64,000 bases of DNA from Thiomicrorhabdus sp041583835 (GTDB taxonomy: Bacteria > Pseudomonadota > Gammaproteobacteria > Thiomicrospirales > Thiomicrospiraceae): assembly GCF_041583835.1 (NCBI RefSeq), contig NZ_JBFHFC010000002.1, forward strand, positions 62,001 through 126,000, in the 5' to 3' direction. The first letter of the stretch is position 1, and the number at the start of each line of letters is the position of its first letter. The notes beneath the pieces were generated by a model. That model saw only the letters and a list, made by a program, of their open reading frames with translations, made no database searches and was not told where the DNA came from. Of this stretch, positions 25,201-33,919 are shown piece after piece. Position numbers and translations under genes: made by a program.

Positions 25201-25253
25201 AGATGCTGGCGTTAGTAAAGCGTGAGATGACAAAGTCTAAGTCAGATTCGTGA
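22248..25253 (+). CDS. Membrane hybrid sensor histidine kinase (sensor-PAS-PAS-HisKA-HATPase-REC)
   Basis: This 1001-residue inner-membrane kinase has a first TM at about residues 7-32, a roughly 300-residue periplasmic sensor domain of the CACHE type (IRLSTPVFDNGGNRIGVMVI), and a second TM near 345-370. Two PAS domains follow (near 385-500 and 505-620). The HisKA segment has the phospho-acceptor His in GGIAHDFNN (about residue 627), then an HATPase domain with GTGLGLSMVFG, and a C-terminal receiver with the acceptor Asp in VTDIVMPG (about residue 929). The ATG is preferred to an upstream TTG because AGAGGTGGG precedes it and TM1 then begins at once. The REC-EAL gene starts 27 bases downstream, so the two are probably a phosphorelay pair. 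The signal is unknown. Confidence 0.88.
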   Translation: MKLVLHRFISLAIVTLAAGVFIMLLFLGSYLYVNAQTQEEKNNLSNERLAMAAQKILDDRVLYLVTELRFLSELPKTLSRSGNLKKSNMATLQAIMFEFASKQPNIDQLRLIDMDGNERIRINRFKDKVVMVPANQLQNKKDRYYFSEAADLPRDGIAISRLDLNVENHKIELPLKPMIRLSTPVFDNGGNRIGVMVINFLADSMLQQLSELRREHDQKIWLLDEKLDWVIAPEGQIPWASQLEQPNNNLFAYLPESAKVLQHDARYQGVLHEAGQNLFVAYVTPFKSTHLVDDMSLLVNRTPNLHVLVSHPEPEPWWVTLFSDAEIRTLFFELLAVVLFISFMVGMEARRKQSLIRKAKYQENVIEIFFEHAPDIILIIDSNGKIHNRNRSATELLGLELTESEREDVGLFSDADRTKLWMSANQEANNSIAEVMFSDQGELRYFHRQILLIPNEEEDDDPLVAVILKEFTPLKLAQEKVIENERKVRHLLDAAPDAILVSNAAGEILLANKKAQEMFEFTQEEFLQATIEDLVPHPYSASHKGLRKAYLKSPTQKTMSDRPDILAEAKSGRKFYAEISLSPVKQNGDIEVISIVRDISDRKKLEGHLKQSQKMDALGQLTGGIAHDFNNLLTAIIGNLDLANVIIEKKPEAVDKLREKLDVSLNAALKASKLTKRLLAFARKQALTPQVVDVGELIDDELNIIESASGKMVDLHVNIDDDLWKTVVDVEELTSALINLATNAKDAMPNGGNIYITVENATIEDENLEFLGVEIPPGDYVSIAFSDTGTGISAENLERVFEPFFTTKPKHKGTGLGLSMVFGFVKQSNGFLKVYSEKDIGTTFRILLPKYEAEDAQDSRIKLNAPVKKVPLDDLSGTGKILLVDDEPDLRKLAMEYLSSAGYEVFTARDAESALEVLENETFDLVVTDIVMPGENGFQLALKIQELYPGLSVIFSSGFPQEALQHTQHFKQDLVLLNKPYRKNEMLALVKREMTKSKSDS

Positions 25254-25280
25254 AATTCAGTTATATAAAGAAATGACTAT

Positions 25281-27587
25281 ATGGAACTAAAGATTTTAAT
25301 TGTTGATGACGATACGAATGTATCCGATGTTATCGAGTCCACTGCGGATTTGTTGGATGTCGAGGCGTATAGTTTGTCGAATCCGAATGATTTGGATGAG
25401 GCTGAAATTCATCAATATAACTTGATTTTTCTGGATCTGATGATGCCGGAAAAAGACGGCATTGAAGTATTGCGCGAACTGTCCGACTGGCAATATGCCG
25501 GTTGTATCGTATTGATGAGCGGGGTTGATAATTCGGTTCTCAATAGTGCTAGAGAGTTGGCAACGGAGCATCGTTTAAAAGTTTTGGATCATATTAACAA
25601 GCCGTTTCGCGTTGATGATATTGAAAAAATCATTAGCAAGGCGCAAGCGTTGCAGTTGGAATCTCATAATCTTCCAAATAAGGCCGCGAGTTTAACCGAA
25701 GAGGAGATTCGCAGCGCTTTGGAACAAAGTCGTATCGTGGTGCATTACCAACCTCAAGTTGATTTGGTTTCGCATCGTATGATCGGAATGGAAGCATTGG
25801 TACGCATTGCTTCCGGTGACGGCGAGTTGATTTATCCTGACCGGTTTATTGATGTCGCAGAACAATGTCACGTCATTCATGATGTGACTAAAGCGGTCGT
25901 TGATCAGGCCTTTAGCGATTTTAAAATGTTGCTGGAAGAGCATTCTAAATTGACGCTTTCCGTCAACTTATCCAGTGACGATCTTCAGGATCTCGGTTTT
26001 GTAGATTGGATTGTGCAAAAGGCCGAGCATTTTGGAATTACCACGAGCAAGATCATTCTGGAGGTCACGGAAACTCAGGAGATTTTGTCGTATACGAATG
26101 CGTTGGAAGTATTGGGGCGTTTGCGCTTGAGAGGGTTTAAGGTTTCGATAGACGATTTCGGAACCGGTAATGCGGTTTTGGATCAAATCAAACGTCTTCC
26201 GGCAACCGAATTGAAAATCGACCGAACCTTTGTGGTCGGCTTGAATCACAACGATAAATCCAAGGTCTTGATTAGAAACACGATCAATATGTGTCGTGAA
26301 TTGGATTTGGACATCGTTGCAGAAGGGGTGGAAGATCTCGGGACGGAAAAATTATTACGTTCCATGGGCTGTCAGATTGTGCAGGGTTTCCTATACTCAA
26401 GGCCCATTCCTTTTGTGGAACTTAAGGCATTTATCGCCGATAAGCTGCAAAAAATTCCAACCGATACCATCTGTTCGGAAGGCAGTGCGAGTTCGGAACC
26501 GGAACAAATCTGTTTGGCGCCTCAGTGTGCAGAGATGGACAGCGTACCGGTAAAAAAGCCTCAAAATATGGTTGTTTCCCCCCCGAATGTCGAGGTCGAG
26601 TCCTTGCTGACCTACATTCTGCCATTGAGCGGAAAATTTGCCTTTATAGGAGCAAGTCAAAAGATAGGTGCAAAGCTTGCGCTTGAGGCGCACTTGCGGG
26701 AATTTCCCAATACCAAGATTGGCTTGGAATTTAGTGACGATCAGTCGGATTTAGAGGTTTTTGCAGATCAATTCAACGGCTTGGGCGATCGTACGATTGC
26801 AGTCATCGGGCCGACTTTCCCGATTGTCAAAACCGAACAGTTTCTTAAGCATACCCGCCATACGGATATTCCAATTATTGCGCCGTTTAACGGTTGCGAT
26901 GAGCTGAGGACGACGAGCGCAAAGCAGGTTTATAATTTCAAACCCGGTTTTAGGGATGAATTGTCTTCGATCATTACGGAATTGAGGGAGAGGCAGGGTA
27001 AGACGGTTTGCTTCATTCCGCACGGTCGTTTATCGGGAAGAATGAGTGAAGCTTGCCACACGATTAGAGGGGCGGAGTGTATTTTGTTCCATTCCGATAA
27101 TCTGCAAGAAAGCTTTGCTCAGCTTAAAGCCCTGAATCCTAAGAACGTGGTGTTTTTAGGTGCGGCAAAAACCCTGATACAGTTGATTGAAGAGGTGAAT
27201 AGCGATCAGGTTCATTATTATGCCACTTCGTTGGTCGGAACCGGGATGGTTAAGCAGTTATTAAGTCGTAAGGCGAAACTTAAGTTGGAAATTACCGAAC
27301 CCTTGCCCGATTATCAGTCTAATCTCGAGGCCGCCAAAGCATTTAGGCTTGCCGCCAAGTTGCATCGCGACCTTGAAGAAAAACTGGTGAATACCATCAG
27401 TTTCGAAAGCTTTTTGGTCACGACCCTAATGTTGAATCTATACAGGGAGCATCGAGGTTTAAGTCGGGCGACGGTGCGAAAAGCGCTTGAGAGTTTGTTC
27501 AGCTACGATTTCGGATCGGATGTTCCTCTCAGTTGGGGGGAGGACAAGCGCCAATTGCTCCACCATGTCTACCACGTCAATATTTAA
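25281..27587 (+). CDS. REC-EAL c-di-GMP phosphodiesterase with cytoplasmic type I PBP-like domain
   Basis: This 768-residue soluble protein has no signal peptide or TM. It starts with a receiver domain (1-120, acceptor Asp52 in FLDLMMP). An EAL phosphodiesterase domain follows (about 140-390) with EALVR, SVNLS, LEVTE, IDDFGTG, LKIDRTF and VAEGVED, so the c-di-GMP-hydrolysing residues look intact. The loop after DDFGTG reads NAVLDQI instead of the usual YSSL. After a polar linker (about 395-435), the last 330 residues look like a leucine-type (type I) periplasmic-binding protein: ILPLSGKFAFIGASQKIG, VIGPTFP, DIPIIAPFNG, ESFLVTTLMLNL and the final beta elements. Such domains normally sit outside the membrane. 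It lies 27 bases after the hybrid kinase, whose receiver output probably feeds Asp52. Confidence 0.85.
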   Translation: MELKILIVDDDTNVSDVIESTADLLDVEAYSLSNPNDLDEAEIHQYNLIFLDLMMPEKDGIEVLRELSDWQYAGCIVLMSGVDNSVLNSARELATEHRLKVLDHINKPFRVDDIEKIISKAQALQLESHNLPNKAASLTEEEIRSALEQSRIVVHYQPQVDLVSHRMIGMEALVRIASGDGELIYPDRFIDVAEQCHVIHDVTKAVVDQAFSDFKMLLEEHSKLTLSVNLSSDDLQDLGFVDWIVQKAEHFGITTSKIILEVTETQEILSYTNALEVLGRLRLRGFKVSIDDFGTGNAVLDQIKRLPATELKIDRTFVVGLNHNDKSKVLIRNTINMCRELDLDIVAEGVEDLGTEKLLRSMGCQIVQGFLYSRPIPFVELKAFIADKLQKIPTDTICSEGSASSEPEQICLAPQCAEMDSVPVKKPQNMVVSPPNVEVESLLTYILPLSGKFAFIGASQKIGAKLALEAHLREFPNTKIGLEFSDDQSDLEVFADQFNGLGDRTIAVIGPTFPIVKTEQFLKHTRHTDIPIIAPFNGCDELRTTSAKQVYNFKPGFRDELSSIITELRERQGKTVCFIPHGRLSGRMSEACHTIRGAECILFHSDNLQESFAQLKALNPKNVVFLGAAKTLIQLIEEVNSDQVHYYATSLVGTGMVKQLLSRKAKLKLEITEPLPDYQSNLEAAKAFRLAAKLHRDLEEKLVNTISFESFLVTTLMLNLYREHRGLSRATVRKALESLFSYDFGSDVPLSWGEDKRQLLHHVYHVNI

Positions 27588-27681
27588 TGGTTTTTTTAGA
27601 AATTAACGGGCATTAAATTAGATTTTTCGGTGGTAATAACAGTATAATCATTGTGTCAATTACGTACACGGATGATTTGCG

Positions 27682-28554
27682 ATGAATGTTAAGCTTGATA
27701 TTGTCATATTGGGTGGGACTGGCTTTATAGGTGGGCATCTTTCTTCACGGCTTACGACGTTAGGGCATCGTGTGAAGGTGTTTGGGCGCACTGCATTTCG
27801 TTCTGTCGATTCTTTGGCTGAATTGATTTCCGGTTGCGATTTATTAATCATGTTGGCGGGCGCTAATGTTGGACAACGCTGGAGTAAAGCGCACAAACAG
27901 CAGGTGTGGAATAGCCGAATTCTTACCAATCAAATGTTGATGGAGGCTCTTCTGGTTTGTAAACAACCGCCTCAGAGAATTTTTTCTGCATCGGGGGTCG
28001 GTCTATATCCTCAGTCGGATTATAGTCATCCGTTAGACGAATCTTGTTTTCAGATTGGTGATAATTCATTGGGAAGGTTGGGACTTGCCTGGGAAGAGGC
28101 CAGTCAGGCTCTTCAGCCGGCTCCGGTGATTTTTCGCTTTGGCGTAGTCTTGGGTACGAACGGCGGGGCTTTGTCAAAGATGTTACCGGCCTTCAAGTTG
28201 GGATTGGGCGGACCGATTGCCGACGGCAGGCAGAGTTTTTCATGGATACACATCGATGATTTGGTCAATGCATTCGTATTTGCGATTGACCATCCGGAAA
28301 TGGAAGGAGCTTATAATCTGGTTGCTCCCCAACCGTTGTCTAATGCCGCATTCGGCCGTATTTTGGCAAAAGTTCTGAAACGACCGTTTTGGTTGTCTCT
28401 GCCGGATTGGTTGTTAAGGTATATATTAGGAGAAGGGGCGCAAGTGTTGACGCTTTCGATTGCGGTCTTTCCTAAACGACTTAGCGAAATCGGATTCGAA
28501 TTTCGTTATCCCGACGCAAAATCGGCTTTAAGCGATCTGTTAAAACGTGGATAG
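27682..28554 (+). CDS. yfcH: TIGR01777-family NAD(P)-dependent epimerase (YfcH-like)
   Basis: This 290-residue SDR-type protein has the nucleotide-binding motif GGTGFIGGHL near residues 10-19, a middle segment FSASGVGLYP and the C-terminal DUF1731-like region. Its substrate is unknown. Members are often encoded next to photolyases, as here: the photolyase start overlaps or abuts the stop codon, which indicates translational coupling. A TATAAT at 27643-27648 upstream may be the promoter of the yfcH-phrB-merR unit. Confidence 0.85.
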   Translation: MNVKLDIVILGGTGFIGGHLSSRLTTLGHRVKVFGRTAFRSVDSLAELISGCDLLIMLAGANVGQRWSKAHKQQVWNSRILTNQMLMEALLVCKQPPQRIFSASGVGLYPQSDYSHPLDESCFQIGDNSLGRLGLAWEEASQALQPAPVIFRFGVVLGTNGGALSKMLPAFKLGLGGPIADGRQSFSWIHIDDLVNAFVFAIDHPEMEGAYNLVAPQPLSNAAFGRILAKVLKRPFWLSLPDWLLRYILGEGAQVLTLSIAVFPKRLSEIGFEFRYPDAKSALSDLLKRG

Positions 28555-28558
28555 GAGA

Positions 28559-29998
28559 ATGCCGAAAACAACTTTGGTTTGGATTCAGCGCGAGTTTCGC
28601 CTAACTCACCTACCGGCTCTTCAGCATGCCTTGTCCGACAGCGATCGGGTGATTCTGGCTTATTTTCATGATCCCGAACAGGTCATCGGGGAGGCGAACA
28701 GTGTCCGCCTTGCGTACGCATTGCAAGATTTTCAACAGCAGATTATTCAAAAAAGCGGCAGATTATTGATGTTGGAAGGCGGCTTTCAGCAGAATCTGAA
28801 TGCTTTGATCGAGCGCCATGAGATTAACCGTATTTATTACAGTCATCAGGTGGGTGAACCTTTTGCGTCAATGCAGCAGCAGGCTTTGGAGGTTTGCCAG
28901 AAATCCGGCGTGGCCTTAAAGCCTTTCTTTTCGGAATATTGGTTTGAACCCGGCTGTATCCTCAACAAGCAAAATGCTCCTTATGTGGTGTTCACTCCTT
29001 TCTACAAGGCGATGTTGGCTAAAATCGATCAAATGCAACCGTTGGATGCAGATGTCGGTGACTTGAGTAAAACCTCGGTGGAATCGGTAGATTCTGTGTG
29101 GCTGAATCTGCCTCGTGACTTGGTTGAAAAAATCGAACGGGATTGGTCCAAGAAACTGGCGGTGCATTGGCAGGCGGGTTCAGCGGCGGCTTGGCGGTGT
29201 TTAGATGAGTTTATTGAAGAACGCCTTGAAAATTATGCCGAGGAACGGGATTTCCCGGCTCTTAATGCCACCAGCGGTTTGTCTGCTGCATTGCATTTCG
29301 GCGAAATTTCCGGGCGAGCAATCTATTTTTATTTGCTTGCTTTGCTTGAAAGCGGGCAATTGAAAGCCGAACCGGTTTATACGTGGATTCGTCAATTGGC
29401 GTGGCGTGAATTTGCCCGTTTGTTATTGTGGCATTTTCCGCAAACCCAAACCGAGCCGTTTCAAGAACGTTTTGTGCAAATGCCTTGGATGGGGGAAAAT
29501 GAAGCGACGCAAGCCTGGTATCGAGGGATGACGGGGGTTCCGATTATCGATGCAGGAATGCGTGAGTTATGGGAAACCGGCATCATGCATAACCGCGTAA
29601 GAATGTTGGTCGCATCGTTCCTGACCAAAAATATGAACCAGCATTGGCGAATCGGCAAAGCGTGGTTCGACGAGACGTTGATTGATGCCGATCCGGCAAA
29701 TAACGTGATGGGCTGGCAGTGGGTTGCCGGATGCGGAGTGGATGCGGCACCGTATTACCGGCTATTCAATCCGCTGCGGCAGAGCCAGCAATTCGATGCC
29801 GAAGGCGACTATATTCGACGCTGGGTTCCGGAGCTTAGCGCTTTATCCGCCAAAGCGATTCATGCCCCTTGGGAACATCAAGCGGAATGTGTACAAAAAG
29901 GGATTGAACTGGGGAAGACTTATCCTTTGCCGGTTGTGAATCTGGCGGAAAGCCGACAAAGACACCTTGATCGAGTTGAGGCATTAAAAGGCCTGTAA
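28559..29998 (+). CDS. phrB: Class I deoxyribodipyrimidine photolyase
   Basis: This 479-residue flavoprotein repairs cyclobutane pyrimidine dimers using blue light. The N-terminal antenna-binding Rossmann domain begins TLVWIQREFRL. The C-terminal FAD domain shows MTGVPIIDAGMREL, MHNRVRMLVASFLTKN, the NNVMGWQWVAGCGVDAAPYYRLFNP stretch typical of class I CPD photolyases, and the closing FDAEGDYIRRWVPEL. The ATG at 28559 has AGGAG only 1 base upstream, which is too close. An in-frame GTG at 28547 overlaps yfcH and would add four residues, so the exact start is uncertain. Its antenna cofactor is usually a folate or deazaflavin, which makes the folate genes in this window of interest. Confidence 0.9.
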   Translation: MPKTTLVWIQREFRLTHLPALQHALSDSDRVILAYFHDPEQVIGEANSVRLAYALQDFQQQIIQKSGRLLMLEGGFQQNLNALIERHEINRIYYSHQVGEPFASMQQQALEVCQKSGVALKPFFSEYWFEPGCILNKQNAPYVVFTPFYKAMLAKIDQMQPLDADVGDLSKTSVESVDSVWLNLPRDLVEKIERDWSKKLAVHWQAGSAAAWRCLDEFIEERLENYAEERDFPALNATSGLSAALHFGEISGRAIYFYLLALLESGQLKAEPVYTWIRQLAWREFARLLLWHFPQTQTEPFQERFVQMPWMGENEATQAWYRGMTGVPIIDAGMRELWETGIMHNRVRMLVASFLTKNMNQHWRIGKAWFDETLIDADPANNVMGWQWVAGCGVDAAPYYRLFNPLRQSQQFDAEGDYIRRWVPELSALSAKAIHAPWEHQAECVQKGIELGKTYPLPVVNLAESRQRHLDRVEALKGL

Positions 29999-30054
29999 TT
30001 GCGAAGGTACGGGTTTTTGTCTAAGATACGCTTAAATCAAAGTGATGCAAAATT

Positions 30055-30894
30055 ATGAAGTCTAATGAACCCTTATATCCCATTCGAGAAGTCTCGCGCA
30101 TAACCGGCGTTAATTCGATTACGTTACGTGCATGGGAGCGCCGTTATAAATTGATCGATCCTGTGCGTACTCCGAGTGGACACCGTTTGTACACTCAGGC
30201 GCATATCGAATGGATCGGTGCCGCCGTCAAGCTGACCGAGCAAGGTGTGCCGATCAGTCAGGTTAAAAACCTATTGGAAAAAACACAGGCCGGCAAGTCG
30301 GCGTTGATATTGGTTGAAGAAAATGATGCTTCCTCGTTATTGATGCAAAAAGCCAGGGAATACGATCTGGTCGGTTTGAAGCAGGCTTTGGATTTTCTAT
30401 TTTCGGATTTGCCCGAAGACTTGGCTCTGGAAACCATCCGCACGGTGACGTTGGAATTGTCGCAAGAGTCGTCCGAACTGGAAACGTTCTGGACGGCCAT
30501 GTTGTTACCGCGACTGTATTCAAAATTGAGATTTCTTACCCGGGTACAGAAGACTTATGCGATGAGGCGTTTCTGGTTACAGCCCGCCAACGAACAGCCT
30601 ATGGAGGTTATGTTGCTGTTGGTGGCGATCTGGTTAGCCAGACAGGGGATTTATCCGATCGTTCATTTGCATAGCCAAGAGGTCGAGCGCTTCAGTTTTG
30701 AATTGCTGACCAAACTGAATTGTCAGGGAATGGCGTTGGTGGATACTGACGATGTGCTCGACGAACAGTCATGGTCACAGAAAATTGAAAAATTTCCGAA
30801 TTTGGAGCTGCACTGCTTCGTTATGGATAAAGGTCCGGTTAAAACCGATGAAGCGCTTCATGCCGAATATCATGATTTGAATAATCTGTTTTAA
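30055..30894 (+). CDS. MerR-family regulator with degenerate B12-binding-like domain (CarH/LitR-like)
   Basis: This 279-residue regulator has a MerR winged-helix DNA-binding domain at residues 8-75 (IREVSRITGVNSITLRAWERRY, SGHRLY). A helical bundle follows at about 95-185, then a Rossmann-like C-terminal domain at about 185-265. The layout is that of CarH/LitR photoreceptors, which use adenosylcobalamin to repress photolyase and pigment genes in the dark. The cobalamin signature DxHxxG is not visible: the corresponding segment reads EQPMEVMLLLVAIWLA. It may therefore not bind B12, and could respond through a partner or another ligand. Its place behind phrB supports control of light-linked genes. 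That control is inferred. Confidence 0.8.
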   Translation: MKSNEPLYPIREVSRITGVNSITLRAWERRYKLIDPVRTPSGHRLYTQAHIEWIGAAVKLTEQGVPISQVKNLLEKTQAGKSALILVEENDASSLLMQKAREYDLVGLKQALDFLFSDLPEDLALETIRTVTLELSQESSELETFWTAMLLPRLYSKLRFLTRVQKTYAMRRFWLQPANEQPMEVMLLLVAIWLARQGIYPIVHLHSQEVERFSFELLTKLNCQGMALVDTDDVLDEQSWSQKIEKFPNLELHCFVMDKGPVKTDEALHAEYHDLNNLF

Positions 30895-31191
30895 ATGTCT
30901 GTCTAACTTCCCTTGGTGTTTAAATCGAGATTCGTTTTGTCTCGGATGGTTATGGAATTCTCATTTTGACTTAACGTATTGTTTCTCTCGAAGAATATTT
31001 TCTGGATTCAATTCTAGGACGCGTCGTTGTTTTTGGAATGATTTTTTGTATGAAACAATATTTATCGTGGTGGATTGTTTACTTATGGTAAAAAAGTGAG
31101 CGTGATCAATTCCTGATAAAATCCTTGGTTATTAATGGCATGGATGTGTTAATTTATAAGGAATATTAGAGGGAAATTTAGAGAGTCGGTA
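30895..31191. other. 297-base intergenic region without a recognisable gene
   Basis: It is AT-rich with no ORF or strong terminator. A TTGACT at 30966 has no well-placed -10 box. It presumably holds the promoter of the diguanylate cyclase gene at 31192. Confidence 0.5.
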
Positions 31192-33870
31192 ATGTGGGAA
31201 AGAGTTCGAAATTATGTGCTGGTCTATCTACTATTTTCCGTTGGCGTCGTTTCGTTATTTAGCTATTTTCTAGTTTCCAGAAATGCCGATCATGTCGATG
31301 CCGAAAATCATCTGGTTGAGGTCACCTATACCTCGATTGTCAAAGGCATTCAAAAAAGTGCCGAACTGTTTTACAGCAATGTCATTAACAAGCCTGAAAA
31401 TACCCGAATATTGGCACAAGTGTATTCGTCCACGCCGGAAGAACAACAGGTATTACGGGACAAACTCTATAACAACCTGATTGCAAGCTATCGTTCGATG
31501 GAAAGCTTTAAAATTAAACAGCTGCACTTCCATTTGAAAAACAACGACAGTTTTTTGCGTTTCCATCGTCCGAAAAAGTTTGGGGATAATCTGACCAATG
31601 TGCGAAGCACGGTCGCTTATGTGAATGCCACGCATAAGAAGATTTCCGGTTTTGAAGAGGGGCGAATCTTTAACGGTTACCGTTTTGTTTTCCCATTGTT
31701 TTACGGTTCCGAATACATCGGTTCGGTTGAGACGTCGATTTCAATGGAAACCATTTTGAGCGAGTTGGAAGCTGAACTGCACGGCCAGTCAAGTTTTATG
31801 ATAAATAAGTCAGTGGTTGAGAATAAGGTATTTGCTTCCGAACAATCCAATTATCGCCCCAGTTCTTTTTCACCGAACTTTTTATATGAAACCAGTATTA
31901 GTCCTAAGGACGGACTTGAGCTGGTGGATCTCTTGACTAAAAAAGTGACGGAAACCAAGCCGATCGAGCATTTTCTCAATTCCAGTCGGGCTGCGACTTA
32001 TGAGGTGCGTTATCGTGGCGAAGATTATTTTTTAACCTTTTTACCGCTTAAAAACGCGGTTTCGAAACAGACCGTCGCCTATTTGATGATGGCCGCTCAT
32101 GATTATAAGCATCGCTTGTTGTGGGGACAGTTGTTTTTAGGCATTTTCTCCAGCCTGTTGTTGGGCGCCATCTTTTTAAGGTTGTTTTATAAAGTCAAAT
32201 TCAATGAAAAAAAATTGAAAAAAATTCAGCAGCAGACCGAACAACAGAATGTTTTGTTAACAAAGGCGCAGCAAGTCGCTCATCTAGGTTATTGGACATT
32301 CGACCTGAAAAAAGATCATCTGCATTGGAGTGACGAGGTTTACCGAATTTTCGGACTTAAGCCCCAGGGATTTGAAGCCACTTATGAGGCATTTTTGGAA
32401 TATGTTTACCCCGAAGACCGTGAGATCCTGAATCAGACGTTTATGGAGTCGGTCGAGCGTAAGGTGCCTTATAGCCTTGAGCACCGTATTGTAACAAGCG
32501 ACGGTCAGGTTCGTTTTGTGCAAGAGGAGTGTGTGCACCATTGGGACGAAAACGGCGAAATCACGCATTCGATCGGAACGATTATGGATGTATCGGAAAG
32601 GGTGTGGAGTGAAAATAATATTCAGTCGCTTAAAGAGCAGTACCAATCACTGGTGCAAAGTATTCCCGAAATCGTTTTCCGCTGCCAAGTCGATAGAAAC
32701 TGGACAATGCTGTATTTGAACGATGCCGTTGAGCAAATCACCGGTTACCCGGCCAGCGACTTTATTTTTAACCGTAAACGGAGTTGGTCGAGTGTCATTC
32801 ATCCGGACGATCAAGCCTTAATCGAATATGTCGAGTCCGGCGAGATAGAGCAAGGTAAGACCTATGAGTTGGAATACCGGCTGTTACATCAGTCCGGCGA
32901 GATCGTTTACGTTAAAGAGCACGGCAAGAGAATGGTGTTGGAAAATGGCGATCAAGTCATCGAAGGAATCATTTCCGATATTACCTCCGAAAAATTGACG
33001 TTGCTCAAACTCCAGCAGTTCATTGACACGCAAAGCCAGATCATCGTGGTCTGTAATGCTAATAAACTGACCTTTGCCAATCAAAGTTTCTTCAAGTTCT
33101 TTGGTTATGAAAATTTACCGTCCTTTCTGGAAGCGAAAAACAGCCTGATGGATTGTTTTATTAAACAGGACGAGTTTTTCGATCAGAGCAAGATCAAACC
33201 GGGGCAGGCGGATTGGATCGAGGCGATCAATGCCTTGCCGGGTAATAAACGTATCGTTTTGATGGAAAATATCAATAAGAACCGTTTTGCATTCTCGGTC
33301 AGCATCAATGCATTCGACCAGGATTCTTTGATTATCAGTTTTAACGATATTAGCGATACCGTTAAGGAAAACATCGACTGGAAGTACCGTGCTTCCCATG
33401 ATCCGTTAACCGGTACGTTTAACCGTAATTTCCTGGAGAAGAATTATCAGGAATTGGTTCACGATATGACACGTTTCGGTAAAGATGTCGGTCTGATTTT
33501 GTTCGATATCGATCATTTCAAAAATATCAACGACACCTACGGACATAACCGCGGGGACAAGGTGTTGAAAGAACTGGTCAATTTGATTCACGGTCACGTT
33601 CGCGATTCCGATCGTTTGATACGTTGGGGGGGCGAAGAGTTTATGCTTCTGTTCCCGGCCGACTCGAAGGAAGCAGTGGAGAAATTCGCCAATAACCTGA
33701 GAGAGAGGATCGAGGAGCATTCAATGGCTGATTTGGCTGTTACCTGTAGTTTCGGCGGTACTTTAGTGAAAAAAGACGAGAAGTTTAAAAAGGCTATTTC
33801 CAGAGCCGACCAGGCGTTGTATTTCGTTAAAGAGCATGGTCGCAATGCCGTGAAAGTAGAGGTTGAGTGA
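31192..33870 (+). CDS. Membrane diguanylate cyclase (CACHE-like sensor, PAS repeats, GGDEF)
   Basis: This 892-residue inner-membrane protein makes c-di-GMP from GTP. TM1 is at about residues 9-28, a large periplasmic sensor domain follows, and TM2 lies near 305-330. Three PAS-type domains come next (about 355-470, 475-600, 605-725), the second preceded by PAC motifs. The C-terminal GGDEF domain shows DIDHFKNINDTYGHNRGD and the active-site signature RWGGEEF. The inhibitory I-site RxxD is present as RDSD, so product inhibition is likely. No EAL domain is attached. The signal is unknown. It is followed after about 50 bases by an MscS-type gene on the same strand. Confidence 0.88.
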   Translation: MWERVRNYVLVYLLFSVGVVSLFSYFLVSRNADHVDAENHLVEVTYTSIVKGIQKSAELFYSNVINKPENTRILAQVYSSTPEEQQVLRDKLYNNLIASYRSMESFKIKQLHFHLKNNDSFLRFHRPKKFGDNLTNVRSTVAYVNATHKKISGFEEGRIFNGYRFVFPLFYGSEYIGSVETSISMETILSELEAELHGQSSFMINKSVVENKVFASEQSNYRPSSFSPNFLYETSISPKDGLELVDLLTKKVTETKPIEHFLNSSRAATYEVRYRGEDYFLTFLPLKNAVSKQTVAYLMMAAHDYKHRLLWGQLFLGIFSSLLLGAIFLRLFYKVKFNEKKLKKIQQQTEQQNVLLTKAQQVAHLGYWTFDLKKDHLHWSDEVYRIFGLKPQGFEATYEAFLEYVYPEDREILNQTFMESVERKVPYSLEHRIVTSDGQVRFVQEECVHHWDENGEITHSIGTIMDVSERVWSENNIQSLKEQYQSLVQSIPEIVFRCQVDRNWTMLYLNDAVEQITGYPASDFIFNRKRSWSSVIHPDDQALIEYVESGEIEQGKTYELEYRLLHQSGEIVYVKEHGKRMVLENGDQVIEGIISDITSEKLTLLKLQQFIDTQSQIIVVCNANKLTFANQSFFKFFGYENLPSFLEAKNSLMDCFIKQDEFFDQSKIKPGQADWIEAINALPGNKRIVLMENINKNRFAFSVSINAFDQDSLIISFNDISDTVKENIDWKYRASHDPLTGTFNRNFLEKNYQELVHDMTRFGKDVGLILFDIDHFKNINDTYGHNRGDKVLKELVNLIHGHVRDSDRLIRWGGEEFMLLFPADSKEAVEKFANNLRERIEEHSMADLAVTCSFGGTLVKKDEKFKKAISRADQALYFVKEHGRNAVKVEVE

Positions 33871-33919
33871 CGGAGTTAATTTCCGTATCATACGTTTTTT
33901 TTAGTATTCGGGGGTGGGT

